From assembly GCF_011752815.1 (NCBI RefSeq), contig NZ_VWWV01000001.1, positions 744,001 through 808,000 of the forward strand: a stretch of DNA of 64,000 nucleotides, in the 5' to 3' direction. This DNA is from Enterobacter sp. Cy-643 (GTDB lineage: Bacteria > Pseudomonadota > Gammaproteobacteria > Enterobacterales > Enterobacteriaceae). The notes beneath the pieces are model-generated. The model did no database searches, had not been told where the DNA came from, and worked only from the letters and a program-made list of their open reading frames with translations. Positions within the stretch are counted from its first letter, which is position 1. Every line of letters starts with the position of its first letter. Both the position numbers and the translations under genes were made by a program. Positions 1 through 8,196 of this stretch are shown one piece after another.

Positions 1-77
1 TCAAAAATGGTCTGTTTGCCAAAACTCAGGCTGAGATTGCGAACCTGAATGCCAGGCGAGGTCGCGCTGTCGGTCAT
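1..77 (-). CDS. ABC transporter ATP-binding protein, N-terminal fragment (probable thiamine-precursor importer ATPase)
   Basis: The window edge cuts this gene after 25 codons. The visible N-terminus contains IQVRNLSLSFGKQTIF, the usual first beta-strands of an ABC ATPase before the Walker A motif, which lies outside the window. Its ATG overlaps the tenA stop codon by four bases (ATGA), so it is translationally coupled to tenA and shares the TPP riboswitch. In related genomes tenA is followed by the hydroxymethylpyrimidine importer genes (thiXYZ type), so this is most likely the importer ATPase; the substrate is inferred from context only. Confidence 0.7.
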   Translation of the reverse strand, partial: MTDSATSPGIQVRNLSLSFGKQTIF

Positions 78-754
78 GAGGCATTCAGCCCCATCTGCCA
101 GAACGCGGATTCAAGCTGCGTCGCGGTGGTAAAAATCTGCGATAGCTCTGAGAAACGGCTTTCCGCGCCACGCTGGTAGCCTACAGTTTCGAGCAGCTGC
201 ACCGCGGCCTGTACGCCGGTGAGGTAGCCTTCATCGCCATAGTTACGGATCCAGTTCGCGTAGGGGTTGCCTGCCATCACCGTGTTGGGGCTATGCAGCA
301 GGCCAAGGCCGATTTCTGCATATCCGGCCACGCAGGGCAGCAGGGCAGTCAGCAGATCGAGCGCGTCGCCTGAGTGGCCAATATCCAGCACGTAGCGGGT
401 GTAATTCATGGTTTCCGGCGCTTCCGCCTCGGCCACCATCTGCGCTTCGTCCAGCCCCCAGCTTTTACAGTAAGCCACATGGAGCGGCAGCTCGGAGACA
501 ATGGCGTTCAGCGAAGCGGTCGCGGCACGCATTTCCGGCAGCGTGCGAAACTTGCTCACCAGCAGAGCGTAGGCGCGGGCAAAATGAATCAGAAAAAGAT
601 AATCCTGGGTCAGATAGCGCTGGAATGCGGCTTCAGGCAGCGTGCCGACGGCAAGCTGCTGCAGAAAAGGGTGATCGACGTAATCCTGCCAGTGCTGACC
701 AGCCTGCTCGCGCAGTCGTCCGTAAAGACCGTTTTCGAAAAGTGGGGTGTACAT
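74..754 (-). CDS. tenA: Thiaminase II / aminopyrimidine aminohydrolase TenA
   Basis: Cytosolic TenA-family enzyme (226 aa, normal family length). The family hydrolyses aminopyrimidine breakdown products of thiamine to hydroxymethylpyrimidine, which re-enters thiamine synthesis. The all-helical TenA/THI-4 fold is recognisable throughout. The candidate catalytic cysteine is Cys141 (in LLPCVAGYAEIG), with Tyr145 close by and the conserved C-terminal Glu215 in LESAFWQMG. The ATG at 754 lies about 75 nt downstream of a TPP riboswitch on the same strand, so expression should fall when thiamine pyrophosphate is abundant. It overlaps the next gene, an ABC ATPase, by four bases, indicating a salvage-plus-uptake operon. 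Confidence 0.93.
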   Translation of the reverse strand: MYTPLFENGLYGRLREQAGQHWQDYVDHPFLQQLAVGTLPEAAFQRYLTQDYLFLIHFARAYALLVSKFRTLPEMRAATASLNAIVSELPLHVAYCKSWGLDEAQMVAEAEAPETMNYTRYVLDIGHSGDALDLLTALLPCVAGYAEIGLGLLHSPNTVMAGNPYANWIRNYGDEGYLTGVQAAVQLLETVGYQRGAESRFSELSQIFTTATQLESAFWQMGLNAS

Positions 755-828
755 GGGACCTCCTGGGTAAGTGGAGATCCGGGCGCGCAGAGGTATGAAC
801 AGACAATAACAGAGCCATTATTGCCGAC

Positions 829-908
829 CGTCCCTTCGCTGGCATGACCCAGATCAGGTTCAAAGGGTTCGGCTTACGCCATCTCAGCCCATACAGGACA
901 CCCCTCGG
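829..908 (-). promoter_or_regulatory. TPP (THI-box) riboswitch
   Basis: On the minus strand the leader reads GGGGTG, then CTGAGA, then CCCTTTGAACCTGATCTGGG and TCATGCCAGCGAAGGGA. These are the conserved core elements of the thiamine pyrophosphate riboswitch in the expected order and spacing. It precedes tenA by about 75 nt and should repress the tenA/ABC operon when TPP binds. Confidence 0.95.
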
Positions 909-1078
909 AGGTGCCTGTTATACGACATTTACTTTTTGATTACAATCGTCGGACGCGGGCGCTGACTCTGCTGAAACTGACGAATCGTTTAGTGCGGTAT
1001 CGCAATATTTTGCTGGCACTCGGGGCGGGAATTTTGTCACTGTAGGCCGGTTACCTCTGAGTCTAAGGACGATATCCG

Positions 1079-2101
1079 ATGAAAAAGATTGGCTTTCTCT
1101 CGTTTGGCCACTGGTCGCCTGCCGCCCAGTCCGGCACGCGCTCTGCGGCGGATACGCTGCTGCAGTCCATCGATCTTGCCGTTGCTGCAGAAGAGCTTGG
1201 CGCGGACGGCGCTTACTTCCGCGTGCACCATTTTGCTCGTCAGCTAAGCTCGCCTTTCCCGCTGCTGGCGGCTATTGGGGCAAAAACCAAACGCATTGAA
1301 ATCGGCACCGGCGTGATCGATATGCGCTATGAAAATCCGCTTTACATGGTGGAGGACGCGGGGGCGGCGGACTTGATTGCCGGGGGGCGCCTGCAGCTTG
1401 GGATCAGCCGTGGCTCGCCGGAACAGGTGATCGACGGCTGGCGCTATTTTGGCTACGTACCCGGCGAAGGAGAAACCGAGTCTGATATGGCGCGCCGTCA
1501 TACCGAAGTGTTTCTCGAAGCATTGAAAGGAGAAGGCTTTGCCGAGCCGAACCCGCAGCCGATGTTTCCTAATCCGCCTGGTCTGCTGCGTCTGGAGCCG
1601 TTTTCTGCCGGGCTGCGCGAGCGGATCTGGTGGGGGGCTAGCTCCAACGCGACCTCGGAGTGGGCCGCGAAGTTAGGGATGAACCTGCAAAGCTCCACGC
1701 TGAAAACCGATGAATCCGGCGAGCCGTTCCATATCCAGCAGGCGAAGCAAATCCGTGCTTATCGGGCCGCGTGGAAAGAGGCGGGCCATACGCGTGAGCC
1801 ACGCGTTTCCGTCAGCCGCAGCATCTTTGCGTTAATGGACCAGCGCGACCGCAACTACTTCGGCGGCAGCGGTAAAGAAGGCGATCAGGTCGGCTACATC
1901 GAGCCACAAACCCGGGCCATTTTTGGCCGCAGCTATGCCGCTGAACCGGAACTGCTCATTAAGCAACTGGCGCAGGATGAAGCGATTGCCGAAGCCGACA
2001 CGCTGCTGTTAACCGTGCCAAACCAGCTGGGCGTGGATTATAACGCGCACGTTATCGAATCTATTCTGAAGCACGTTGCACCAGAGCTGGGCTGGCGCTA
2101 A
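1079..2101 (+). CDS. LLM-class (luciferase-like) flavin-dependent oxidoreductase
   Basis: 340 aa, the usual length for bacterial luciferase-like monooxygenases, which use reduced flavin (FMNH2) in a TIM barrel. The N-terminus IGFLSFGHWSP, the ELGADGAYFRVHHFA stretch and IGTGVIDMRYENPLYMVEDAG are typical of the family (strand-1 pocket, the D/E-H pair, and the flavin-facing beta-4 region). The start follows a good ribosome-binding site (AAGGA) at a normal distance. No signal peptide or membrane segment is seen, so it is cytosolic. The DUF1349 gene begins 23 bp downstream on the same strand, so the two are probably co-transcribed. The substrate cannot be deduced. Confidence 0.88.
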   Translation: MKKIGFLSFGHWSPAAQSGTRSAADTLLQSIDLAVAAEELGADGAYFRVHHFARQLSSPFPLLAAIGAKTKRIEIGTGVIDMRYENPLYMVEDAGAADLIAGGRLQLGISRGSPEQVIDGWRYFGYVPGEGETESDMARRHTEVFLEALKGEGFAEPNPQPMFPNPPGLLRLEPFSAGLRERIWWGASSNATSEWAAKLGMNLQSSTLKTDESGEPFHIQQAKQIRAYRAAWKEAGHTREPRVSVSRSIFALMDQRDRNYFGGSGKEGDQVGYIEPQTRAIFGRSYAAEPELLIKQLAQDEAIAEADTLLLTVPNQLGVDYNAHVIESILKHVAPELGWR

Positions 2102-2124
2102 ATAAAACAGGGAAAGGTCATGCT

Positions 2125-2700
2125 ATGAACGCGGATTATTACTGGATTAATGAGCCAAAAGTCTGGCAAGAAGGCGACGGCGGGCTGACGGTTGTCACCG
2201 ATGCACAAACCGACTTCTGGCGCAAAACATGGTACGGCTTCGAGCGTTTCTCCGGCCATTTTTATGGCTGCAACGTGCGGGGGGATTTTACCTTCCAGGT
2301 GAAGGTCAACGCTGAATTTAGCGCACTCTACGACCAGGCCGGCATCATGCTGCTGGGGGATGAATCCCACTGGCTAAAAGCGGGCATCGAGTTTAACGAC
2401 GACGCGCCCGCCATTGGCAGCGTGCTGACGCAGGGCCATTCCGACTGGGCAACCGGCGTATTTCCCGGTCAGGCAAATCTGTTCTGGATGCGCCTGACCC
2501 GAAAAGGTGACAGCCTGCGGCTGCAGTATTCCGTTGACGGCAAAAGCTGGCCGCTGCTGAGACTGGCGCATTTCCCCGGATTCGACGCATGCAGGGTGGG
2601 CGTGATGTGCTGCACCCCGCAGCGTGGCGGGCTGGCGGTGAACTTCGACGAAATGATGCTGAGCGCCGCGCTGGATAAAGGGCTGCACGATTTAAGTTAA
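2125..2700 (+). CDS. DUF1349 domain protein (concanavalin A-like fold)
   Basis: 191 aa, a single DUF1349 domain, as in bacterial and yeast proteins annotated 'regulation of enolase 1'. The family has a beta-sandwich related to concanavalin A-like lectins. Visible family features are WRKTWYGF, the DQAGIMLL strand, the SHWLKAGIEF strand, the DSLRLQYSVDGKSW strand and a C-terminal GGLAVNFDEMML. The function is unknown. It lies directly downstream of the flavin oxidoreductase with a 23-bp gap and is likely in the same transcript. No signal peptide is present. Confidence 0.85.
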   Translation: MNADYYWINEPKVWQEGDGGLTVVTDAQTDFWRKTWYGFERFSGHFYGCNVRGDFTFQVKVNAEFSALYDQAGIMLLGDESHWLKAGIEFNDDAPAIGSVLTQGHSDWATGVFPGQANLFWMRLTRKGDSLRLQYSVDGKSWPLLRLAHFPGFDACRVGVMCCTPQRGGLAVNFDEMMLSAALDKGLHDLS

Positions 2701-2844
2701 TCAGTCGTTGAGTCGGGCGGCGCCCCGCCAGGCATTTTTCAGACAGGATTTTCTCCTGGCGGGGACAAAGCCGGTAACGGGTAAATGTTTTTCCTTTGGG
2801 CATTGAAAATAAAGTGCAAACGCTTCGCGCTTCATTCAGCCCGG

Positions 2845-2850
2845 TATAAT
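2845..2850 (+). promoter_or_regulatory. Candidate -10 box of the MerR-type regulator gene
   Basis: A perfect TATAAT hexamer lies 43 bp before the preferred regulator start. I see no good -35 at 16-18 bp, so this promoter may be weak or activator-dependent. Confidence 0.35.
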
Positions 2851-2892
2851 TCGTAGTATATTGTGAGTATTCATGGTTATCAGGTGCTCTTC

Positions 2893-3621
2893 ATGTCTTA
2901 CTCCATCGGCGAATTTGCCCGGCTCTGCGGGATAAACGCCACCACGCTCCGTGCCTGGCAGCGTCGTTACGGCCTGCTCAAGCCGATGCGAACCGATGGC
3001 GGTCATCGGCAGTACAGCGACGAAGATATCCAGCAGGCGCTTAACATTCTCGACTGGGTGAAAAAAGGGGTGCCGGTCAGCCAGGTTAAGCCGCTGCTGG
3101 CCCGGCCTGAAACGCGCCGGGCGAACAACTGGCTTGGCCTGCAGGAGAGTATGCTGCAGCGGCTGAATGAGGGGAAAATCGAATCTCTTCGTCAGCTTCT
3201 CTACGATGCAGGCCGGGAATATCCGCGCGCGGAACTGGTGACGGAAGTGTTGCGCCCGCTGCGCAGTAAAGTTTCGGCTAACGTACCGGCCATCATGACC
3301 CTGCGCGAAATTCTCGACGGCATCATTATCGCCTACACCTCGTTTTGCCTTGAAGGGGATAAAAGAGCGCCCGGTGACAACTGCCTGATTACCGGCTGGC
3401 ATCTGAGTGACCCCTGCGAAATCTGGCTGGAGGCGCTCAGGCGAACCGGCCAGGGACACCGCATCGACGTGCTTCCCGTTCCGCCTGCCGTCCTGGCCCC
3501 GGAAATCTTTCCCGATCGAAAATGGCTGCTGGTCACCTCCGGTAAGCTGACGGCGACACGTAAAAAGCAGCTTGAACTCTGGCAGCAGCAGGGTGCTACG
3601 CTCGAGGTCATTCCCCTCTAG
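2893..3621 (+). CDS. MerR-family transcriptional regulator of the MlrA/BluR/LitR type
   Basis: 242 aa from the preferred ATG at 2893, which has AGGTG six bases upstream; an in-frame GTG at 2863 is a poorer alternative. The N-terminal winged helix (IGEFARLCGINATTLRAWQR, then RYGLLKPMRTDGGHR) is nearly the same as in MlrA (YehV) and BluR (YcgE). The C-terminal ~150 residues correspond to the cobalamin-binding-like effector domain of this family, but I see no DxHxxG B12-ligand motif, so the cofactor may be lost as in class II LitR proteins. The protein lies 227 bp upstream of a stress-type operon on the same strand and is the obvious candidate to bind the dyad at 3772-3801. Confidence 0.85.
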   Translation: MSYSIGEFARLCGINATTLRAWQRRYGLLKPMRTDGGHRQYSDEDIQQALNILDWVKKGVPVSQVKPLLARPETRRANNWLGLQESMLQRLNEGKIESLRQLLYDAGREYPRAELVTEVLRPLRSKVSANVPAIMTLREILDGIIIAYTSFCLEGDKRAPGDNCLITGWHLSDPCEIWLEALRRTGQGHRIDVLPVPPAVLAPEIFPDRKWLLVTSGKLTATRKKQLELWQQQGATLEVIPL

Positions 3622-3771
3622 GCTCGTTTCCCCTCCACAATGTCCTCCTCCGGCGGCCCGCTGAATACGCGGTGGGCCGCACTGTGCTATCAGAAAATGA
3701 AAATCTCTCGCATCTTTCACCTGTTTTTAACGAATTGAAATTATTGGTTTTTTAAAAATATCACAATCAAA

Positions 3772-3801
3772 ACTTGGACAAATATAAGTATTTGTGCAAG
3801 T
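3772..3801. promoter_or_regulatory. Candidate operator: near-perfect inverted repeat before the lipid/RudS operon
   Basis: Left arm ACTTGGACAAATA (3772-3784), spacer TAAG, right arm TATTTGTGCAAGT (3789-3801): 12 of 13 positions are complementary, and A/T pairing continues for a few bases outside. A -10-like TATAAG (3783-3788) lies in the dyad centre. The TTG-ACA half-site character resembles sites bound by MlrA/BluR/LitR-type MerR proteins. It is located 48 bp before the first operon gene and downstream of the regulator gene. Confidence 0.6.
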
Positions 3802-3848
3802 TTTAAGTATACGATAACGTCAGGTGCTTCACCGCGAGGGTGAAACTC

Positions 3849-4283
3849 ATGAGCACAACGCCAACCGCCATTCATCGCTTTGTTGATTATTACGCCGGGC
3901 TGGACAAGCAGTCGCCCTCGGCGCTGGCCGGGCTTTACGCCTCCGATGCCATACTCATCGATCCGTTTGGCGAGCATCGCGGGTTGCCTGAGATCCAGCG
4001 CTACTTCGCCCACCTGTTGGCCAGCGTGACGTCCTGCCGTTTTGCTATCGATCCCCCGCTATGTGACGAGGCGCGTTTTGCCGTCAGTTGGACAATGCAC
4101 TGGTCTCACCCGAAGGTCGCCGGTGGAGAAGGGCTGTCCTTGCCTGGCTGTTCGGTGGTGGATCTCAAGAATGACCTGATTATTCGCCAGCGAGACTACT
4201 ACGATGCCGGAGAAATGCTGTACGAACATCTGCCCCTGCTGGGCTGGGCGGTTCGCAGCGTGAAAAGAAGGGTGCGCCCATGA
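3849..4283 (+). CDS. SnoaL-like / NTF2-fold polyketide-cyclase family protein
   Basis: 144 aa from the ATG at 3849, which has GAGGG about ten bases upstream; a GTG at 3840 would add three residues. The alpha+beta barrel SnoaL/NTF2 fold is suggested by FVDYYAGLDKQSPSALAGLYASDA, shown here only as FVDYYAGL near residue 12, IDPFGEHRGLPEIQRYF, and the late strands FAVSWTMHW and RQRDYYDAGEML. Such proteins bind or isomerise small hydrophobic molecules; the substrate is unknown. It opens an operon of eight genes and overlaps the next gene by four bases. In related clusters the same kind of protein accompanies the SDR/FAD/DUF1365/CFA set. Confidence 0.8.
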   Translation: MSTTPTAIHRFVDYYAGLDKQSPSALAGLYASDAILIDPFGEHRGLPEIQRYFAHLLASVTSCRFAIDPPLCDEARFAVSWTMHWSHPKVAGGEGLSLPGCSVVDLKNDLIIRQRDYYDAGEMLYEHLPLLGWAVRSVKRRVRP

Positions 4284-4999
4284 TGACTGTCCTTATTACG
4301 GGCGCAAGCTCCGGCATCGGCGCCGGGCTGGCAAAATCCTGGGCCGATGAGGGCCATCGCGTCATTGCCTGTGGCAGAGATGCGGCGCGGCTGGCAACCT
4401 TGCAGCAGCACAGTCCAAACATCGCGGTACGCCAGTTCGATATGACCGACCGGGATGCCAGCCGCGAGGCGCTGGCCGACTGCCGGGCGGATCTGGTTAT
4501 CCTTTGCGCGGGAACCTGTGAGTATCTGGATCACGGCCAGGTGGATGCCGCACTGGTCGAGCGGGTGATGGCGACCAATTTTCTTGGGCCGGTCAACTGC
4601 CTGGCCGCGCTTCAGCCTCGGCTTGTTTCCGGCAACCGCGTCGTGCTGGTCAGCTCGATGGCCCACTGGTTGCCTTTTCCACGGGCAGAAGCCTATGGTG
4701 CTTCGAAAGCCGCGCTGACCTGGTTTGCCAATAGCCTGCGCCTGGACTGGGAGCCGAAAGGGATTGCCGTCACGGTGGTTTCACCGGGCTTTGTGGACAC
4801 ACCGTTAACCCAAAAAAACGATTTTTCCATGCCTGGACGGGTAAGCGTTGATGCTGCGGTGAGGGCGATTCGCCGTGGCCTGGCTAAAGGCCGCGATGAC
4901 ATTGCTTTCCCGACCGGATTCGGCCTGGTGATGCGCCTGCTGGCAGGGTTACCCATAGGCCTACAGCGCCTCTTTTTGCGCAGGATGGTTCGCGCATGA
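4280..4999 (+). CDS. Short-chain dehydrogenase/reductase (SDR)
   Basis: 239 aa classical SDR. The NAD(P)-binding glycine motif TGASSGIG is at residues 7-14, Asn100 is in the ATNFLG strand, the catalytic Ser is in VLVSSMAHW (125-126) and the YxxxK pair is Tyr139/Lys143 (YGASK). Its ATG overlaps the stop of the upstream gene, and its stop overlaps the next start by four bases, so it is tightly coupled. The substrate is presumably an intermediate in the lipid modification carried out by its neighbours (inference). Confidence 0.9.
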   Translation: MMTVLITGASSGIGAGLAKSWADEGHRVIACGRDAARLATLQQHSPNIAVRQFDMTDRDASREALADCRADLVILCAGTCEYLDHGQVDAALVERVMATNFLGPVNCLAALQPRLVSGNRVVLVSSMAHWLPFPRAEAYGASKAALTWFANSLRLDWEPKGIAVTVVSPGFVDTPLTQKNDFSMPGRVSVDAAVRAIRRGLAKGRDDIAFPTGFGLVMRLLAGLPIGLQRLFLRRMVRA

Positions 5000-6255
5000 A
5001 CATCGCTATTATCGGCGGCGGTATCGCCGGGCTGACCTGCGCCTGGCGGCTCGCCGGACATCATCAGGTCACTCTCTTTGAGGCGGGCTCCTGCGTGGGA
5101 GGCCACACTGCCACCGTGGATGTTGCCACGCCGCAGGGAACCTATGCCATAGACACCGGGTTTATTGTCTATAACGACAGGACTTATCCGCGGTTTATGG
5201 GCCTGCTGAGCGAGCTTGGCATCCGTGGGCAAAAAACGCAGATGAGTTTTTCGGTGCATAACCCGCAAAACGGGCTGGAATATAACGGCCACACATTGAG
5301 CTCGCTGTTCGCCCAGCGTCGCAACCTGATTAACCCGGCATTTTGGGGACTGCTAAAAGAGATTGTCCGTTTTAACCGGCAGGCAAAAGCCGCGCTGGCG
5401 GGAGAGATTGATCCCCAGGCGACGTTGCAGGACTTCCTTGCTCAGCGGCAGTTCAGCGCCTTTTTTGCACGTCACTACATTTTGCCCATGGGGGCCGCTA
5501 TCTGGTCCTCGTCGCTGGAAGAGATGCGCCGTTTTCCTCTGGCGCTGTTTCTGCGCTTCTTTGAGCACCATGGCCTGCTGGATATCACTCAGCGTCCCCA
5601 GTGGTACGTGGTACCCGGTGGTTCGCGGGAATACATCCGGGCGATGCTGGCACAGCTGGGTGAAAGGCTGACCGTGCATCTCAACTCACCGGTGCAGCGC
5701 GTTATTCGTCGTCATGACGGCGTTAACATCCAACTGGAACACGCAAACCAGGCGTTCGATCAGGTGATTTTTGCCTGCCACTCGGCTCAGGCGCTGGCGA
5801 TGATTGAGCACCCCACTCAGGCCGAGCGCGAAGTGTTGGGCGATATTGGCTGGCAGCGCAACGAGGTGGTGTTACACAGCGATCGCCGCTGGCTGCCGGT
5901 GCGCGAACGCGCCTGGGCAAGCTGGAACTATCGCCTCAGTTCGCAGGAGCGGGCCAGCGCCTGCGTCACTTACAACATGAACATTCTGCAGGGGTTGCCG
6001 AAAGAAGCGCCGCTGTTTTGCGTGACGCTTAACCCGGAAACCTCTATCGACCCTCGCTTCGTCTGGCAGCGCTTTGTTTATGAGCACCCGCTCTTTAACC
6101 CGCAAAGCTGGCGTGCGCAGGCGCGTCGCGGTGAGATTAACGGCCACCAGCGAAGCTGGTTCTGCGGTGCCTACTGGTACAACGGTTTTCATGAAGATGG
6201 CGTGCACAGTGCGCTGGATGTGGTGCAAGGCATTGCGGCCGGAGGAGGGCAATAA
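4996..6255 (+). CDS. FAD/NAD(P)-binding oxidoreductase of the amine-oxidase superfamily (lipid-modification operon)
   Basis: 419 aa. The N-terminal dinucleotide-binding motif IGGGIAGLTCAWRL (residues 5-18) and the second FAD motif CVGGHTATVD identify a GR2-type flavoprotein (amine oxidase / phytoene-desaturase-like). The family is almost always found beside DUF1365 and a CFA-synthase-like methyltransferase, as here. Related flavoproteins in alphaproteobacterial stress clusters have been connected to desaturation or oxidation of methylated fatty acids (my recollection; not tested here). It overlaps the SDR by four bases and the DUF1365 start is one base beyond its stop codon. Confidence 0.88.
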   Translation: MNIAIIGGGIAGLTCAWRLAGHHQVTLFEAGSCVGGHTATVDVATPQGTYAIDTGFIVYNDRTYPRFMGLLSELGIRGQKTQMSFSVHNPQNGLEYNGHTLSSLFAQRRNLINPAFWGLLKEIVRFNRQAKAALAGEIDPQATLQDFLAQRQFSAFFARHYILPMGAAIWSSSLEEMRRFPLALFLRFFEHHGLLDITQRPQWYVVPGGSREYIRAMLAQLGERLTVHLNSPVQRVIRRHDGVNIQLEHANQAFDQVIFACHSAQALAMIEHPTQAEREVLGDIGWQRNEVVLHSDRRWLPVRERAWASWNYRLSSQERASACVTYNMNILQGLPKEAPLFCVTLNPETSIDPRFVWQRFVYEHPLFNPQSWRAQARRGEINGHQRSWFCGAYWYNGFHEDGVHSALDVVQGIAAGGGQ

Positions 6256-6256
6256 G

Positions 6257-6979
6257 ATGAACAGTTGCCTTTATGAGGGGATCTTGCGCCACCGCCGCCT
6301 TCAGCCTAAAACGCACCACTTTACCTATCGTGTGTTCATGGCCTGGCTTGATTTAGACGAGCTTGATGCGCTACCGGGGATTGGCATTCGCCGTAACCGC
6401 TTCGCCGCTGCCGCTTTCCACGATGCGGATTACCCGCTGGGTACGCCGCTCAAAGAGAAAGTCCTTGCGCGGCTGAAGGACCTGACGGGGGAGCAGCCTG
6501 CAGGGCGAGTTATGCTTCTGACCCAGCTGCGTTACTACGGTTTCCACTTTAACCCGGTCAACTTTTACTACTGTTATGCCGGCGACAACAGCCTGCGCTG
6601 GGTGCTTGCCGAGGTGCGAAATACCCCCTGGAACGAGCGTCATTACTATGCCGTGGATGGACAGACGCCACCTCCGATTGAAAAAGCCTTCCACGTTTCG
6701 CCGTTTAACCCGATGGACATGGTGTACCACTGGCGTTTTAACCCCCCCGGCAAAACGCTGCACATGCATATTGAAAACCATCAGGCCTCGAAAGTGTTTG
6801 ATGCCACGCTGTTGCTGCGCCGTCAGGCCCTGACGCGCAAAAATCTGACGTCCATGCTGCTGCGTTTCCCTGCGATGACGTTAAAAACGGCGGTCGCCAT
6901 TTACTGGCAGGCGCTGCGGCTGTGGCTCAAACGTGTGCCTGTTTACAATCATTCGGCCAGCAGGAGTGAACGTTCATGA
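6257..6979 (+). CDS. DUF1365 family protein
   Basis: 240 aa from the ATG at 6257, which follows GGAGGAGGGC at normal distance and immediately succeeds the upstream stop. The DUF1365 core is clear: LYEGILRHRRL at the N-terminus, HHFTYRVFMAWLDLDEL, the tract YGFHFNPVNFYYCY, EVRNTPWNERHYY and a C-terminal hydrophobic/basic helix (TLKTAVAIYWQALRLWLK) that may associate with the membrane. The biochemical role is unknown; the family is tied by gene neighbourhood to FAD oxidoreductase and CFA-like methyltransferase genes. It overlaps the next gene by four bases. Confidence 0.9.
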   Translation: MNSCLYEGILRHRRLQPKTHHFTYRVFMAWLDLDELDALPGIGIRRNRFAAAAFHDADYPLGTPLKEKVLARLKDLTGEQPAGRVMLLTQLRYYGFHFNPVNFYYCYAGDNSLRWVLAEVRNTPWNERHYYAVDGQTPPPIEKAFHVSPFNPMDMVYHWRFNPPGKTLHMHIENHQASKVFDATLLLRRQALTRKNLTSMLLRFPAMTLKTAVAIYWQALRLWLKRVPVYNHSASRSERS

Positions 6980-8196
6980 CCAATCCCGCCTTTGCGCTTG
7001 AACCTGATGTGCCGCGCAGCGTCCGTATCGCACGCTGGCTGTTGTTTCGTTTGTTGAGCGGCATAGAACACGGGTCTGTCACCGTGCGCGAAGGGGCGCA
7101 GACCTTCCATTTTGGCGATGCAAACGCCTCTCTGAGCGCTGGGGTACAGATTATCTCCCCGAGGGTTTACTGGCGAGTGCTTACCGGCGGGAGCCTGGCG
7201 GCCGCCGAAGCCTGGATGGACGGTGACTGGGAGACCGAAGAGCTAACCGCGTTACTGCAAATTCTTGCGCTAAACGGGCGTGTTTTAGGGCGGCTGGAAA
7301 ACGGTTTCCGCCTGCTGGGTAAACCCGTGGAACGCTTTCGCCACTGGACGCGGCGTAATCACCGGGAGCAGGCGAGGGAAAACATCGCCGCACATTATGA
7401 TTTGGGCAATACCTTTTATTCGCTATTTCTCGATCAAGAACTCCTCTATTCCAGCGCGCTGTTTTCCTCTGAGGGACAGGATCTTGTTCAAGCCCAGCGC
7501 GCAAAAATGGCGCGCCTGTGTGAACAGCTGACGTTAAAGGCAAGCGATCACCTGCTGGAGATTGGCACCGGCTGGGGGGCGATGGCGGAGTTCGCTGCTT
7601 CTCACTATGGCTGCCGGGTCACCACCACCACGCTGTCCCAGGAGCAATTCGACTGGGCGAAGGCACGCATCGCCCGTGCGGGACTGCAGGACAGGGTCGA
7701 GGTGCTGCTTTGCGATTACCGGGATTTGACCGGGCAATATGACAAGCTGGTTTCGATAGAGATGATCGAGGCCGTAGGGCAGCGCTACCTGCCTGACTTC
7801 TTCCGCATCTGCCAGGCTCGCCTGCGCCCGGGAGGGAAAATGGCGATTCAGGCCATCACCATTCAGGATCAGCGCTACCGGGACTACAGCAAAAGCGTCG
7901 ACTTTATCCAGCGCTACATATTTCCCGGCGGTTTCTTACCCAGCGTGACGGTGATGAGCGACCTGATGACCCGCCACACCGACTTTGTAGTGCGTAATTT
8001 GTTTGATATGGGGCCCGATTATGCCCGCACGCTGGCGCACTGGCGGCAGCGTTTTGTTCATGCCTGGCAGGAGATTGAGGCGCTGGGATTTGACGCCCGC
8101 TTCCGCCGGATGTGGCTTTATTACTTCGGCTACTGTGAGGCCGGATTCAACGCCCGCACCATCAGCGTGGTGCAGCTGACCGCAGAGCGGGTATGA
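6976..8196 (+). CDS. Cyclopropane-fatty-acyl-phospholipid synthase family methyltransferase
   Basis: 406 aa, similar in length to Cfa. The SAM-binding motif LEIGTGWG is at residues 194-201. The family signature AAHYDLGNTFYSLFLD and LLYSSALF precedes it, and SIEMIEAVG and the IQRYIFPGGFLPS tract follow it. These enzymes transfer a methyl(ene) group to double bonds of membrane phospholipid acyl chains at the inner membrane surface. This copy is not the housekeeping cfa: it is embedded in a stress-type operon with an FAD enzyme, DUF1365 and an SDR, an arrangement linked in other bacteria to methylated or furan fatty acids. It overlaps both neighbours by four bases. Confidence 0.92.
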   Translation: MTNPAFALEPDVPRSVRIARWLLFRLLSGIEHGSVTVREGAQTFHFGDANASLSAGVQIISPRVYWRVLTGGSLAAAEAWMDGDWETEELTALLQILALNGRVLGRLENGFRLLGKPVERFRHWTRRNHREQARENIAAHYDLGNTFYSLFLDQELLYSSALFSSEGQDLVQAQRAKMARLCEQLTLKASDHLLEIGTGWGAMAEFAASHYGCRVTTTTLSQEQFDWAKARIARAGLQDRVEVLLCDYRDLTGQYDKLVSIEMIEAVGQRYLPDFFRICQARLRPGGKMAIQAITIQDQRYRDYSKSVDFIQRYIFPGGFLPSVTVMSDLMTRHTDFVVRNLFDMGPDYARTLAHWRQRFVHAWQEIEALGFDARFRRMWLYYFGYCEAGFNARTISVVQLTAERV

